From Bacteroidales bacterium UBA6340 (GTDB lineage Bacteria > Bacteroidota > Bacteroidia > Bacteroidales > Paludibacteraceae): a stretch of 13,708 nt of DNA. The DNA is taken from positions 3,468-17,175 of the forward strand of contig DJSG01000047.1 in NCBI GenBank assembly GCA_002440265.1. The letters are read 5' to 3'. Below the pieces are notes generated by a model, which was not told where the DNA came from, did no database searches, and worked only from the letters and a program-made list of their open reading frames with translations. Positions 13,704 through 13,708 of this stretch are shown here, in pieces (within the stretch, counting starts at the first letter, position 1; each line of letters starts with the position of its first letter). The translations under genes and the position numbers were made by a program.

Positions 13704-13708
13704 TGTGA

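Overview
The window looks like a chromosomal segment of a member of the Bacteroidales (phylum Bacteroidota). Two promoters match the Bacteroidota consensus TTTG-N20-TAnnTTTG exactly and two more match it closely. The gene families are also typical of the phylum: the GSCFA protein, a DUF1343/NamZ lipoprotein, the FAD/Fe-S dehydrogenase, and a fused nucleotidyltransferase-aminotransferase. I cannot fix the genus. I see no phage, transposase, integrase or CRISPR array. Except for one tRNA and one small exported protein, every gene is on the minus strand.

Reading in the direction of minus-strand transcription, from high to low coordinates, the layout is as follows. (1) 13555-12884 encodes a PAP2 membrane phosphatase with its own consensus promoter; its 3' end overlaps that of a convergent LTxxQ-type exported protein (12544-12975). 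(2) 12519-8079 is a compact run of five genes: a LolC/LolE-type ABC permease, a GSCFA protein, a CDF zinc-type exporter, a TerB/J-domain protein and RlmH. (3) 7549-8078 is a regulatory gap with divergent promoters, an 11-bp-phased repeat array, tRNA-Ser(GCU) and its terminator. (4) 7548-6292 encodes a NamZ-like exo-N-acetylmuramidase lipoprotein. (5) 6291-5955 is a gap filled largely by a second 11-bp-phased array. (6) 5954-93 is a probable operon: a D-lactate/D-2-hydroxyacid dehydrogenase with FAD and Fe-S domains, a C0-type HAD sugar phosphatase, an IspD/TarI-like cytidylyltransferase, and a LicC-like nucleotidyltransferase fused to a CobD/HisC-like PLP enzyme. The first three genes are joined by ATGA stop/start overlaps.

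The most interesting biology is in region 6. Two different CTP-type nucleotidyltransferases, a sugar-phosphate phosphatase and a PLP enzyme resembling threonine-/serine-phosphate decarboxylase suggest a route to CDP-activated polyols or amino alcohols for a surface glycan or lipid. My specific hypothesis is that the 600-residue fusion makes and activates a phospho-amino-alcohol; this is inference from motifs only.

The second theme is intergenic structure. The two large gaps, and possibly the left window edge, carry degenerate repeats with a strict 11-bp period, one helical turn. Three heptamer tandem repeats also occur, one of them inside the IspD-like coding sequence. All annotation rests on reading motifs by eye; no database search was run.
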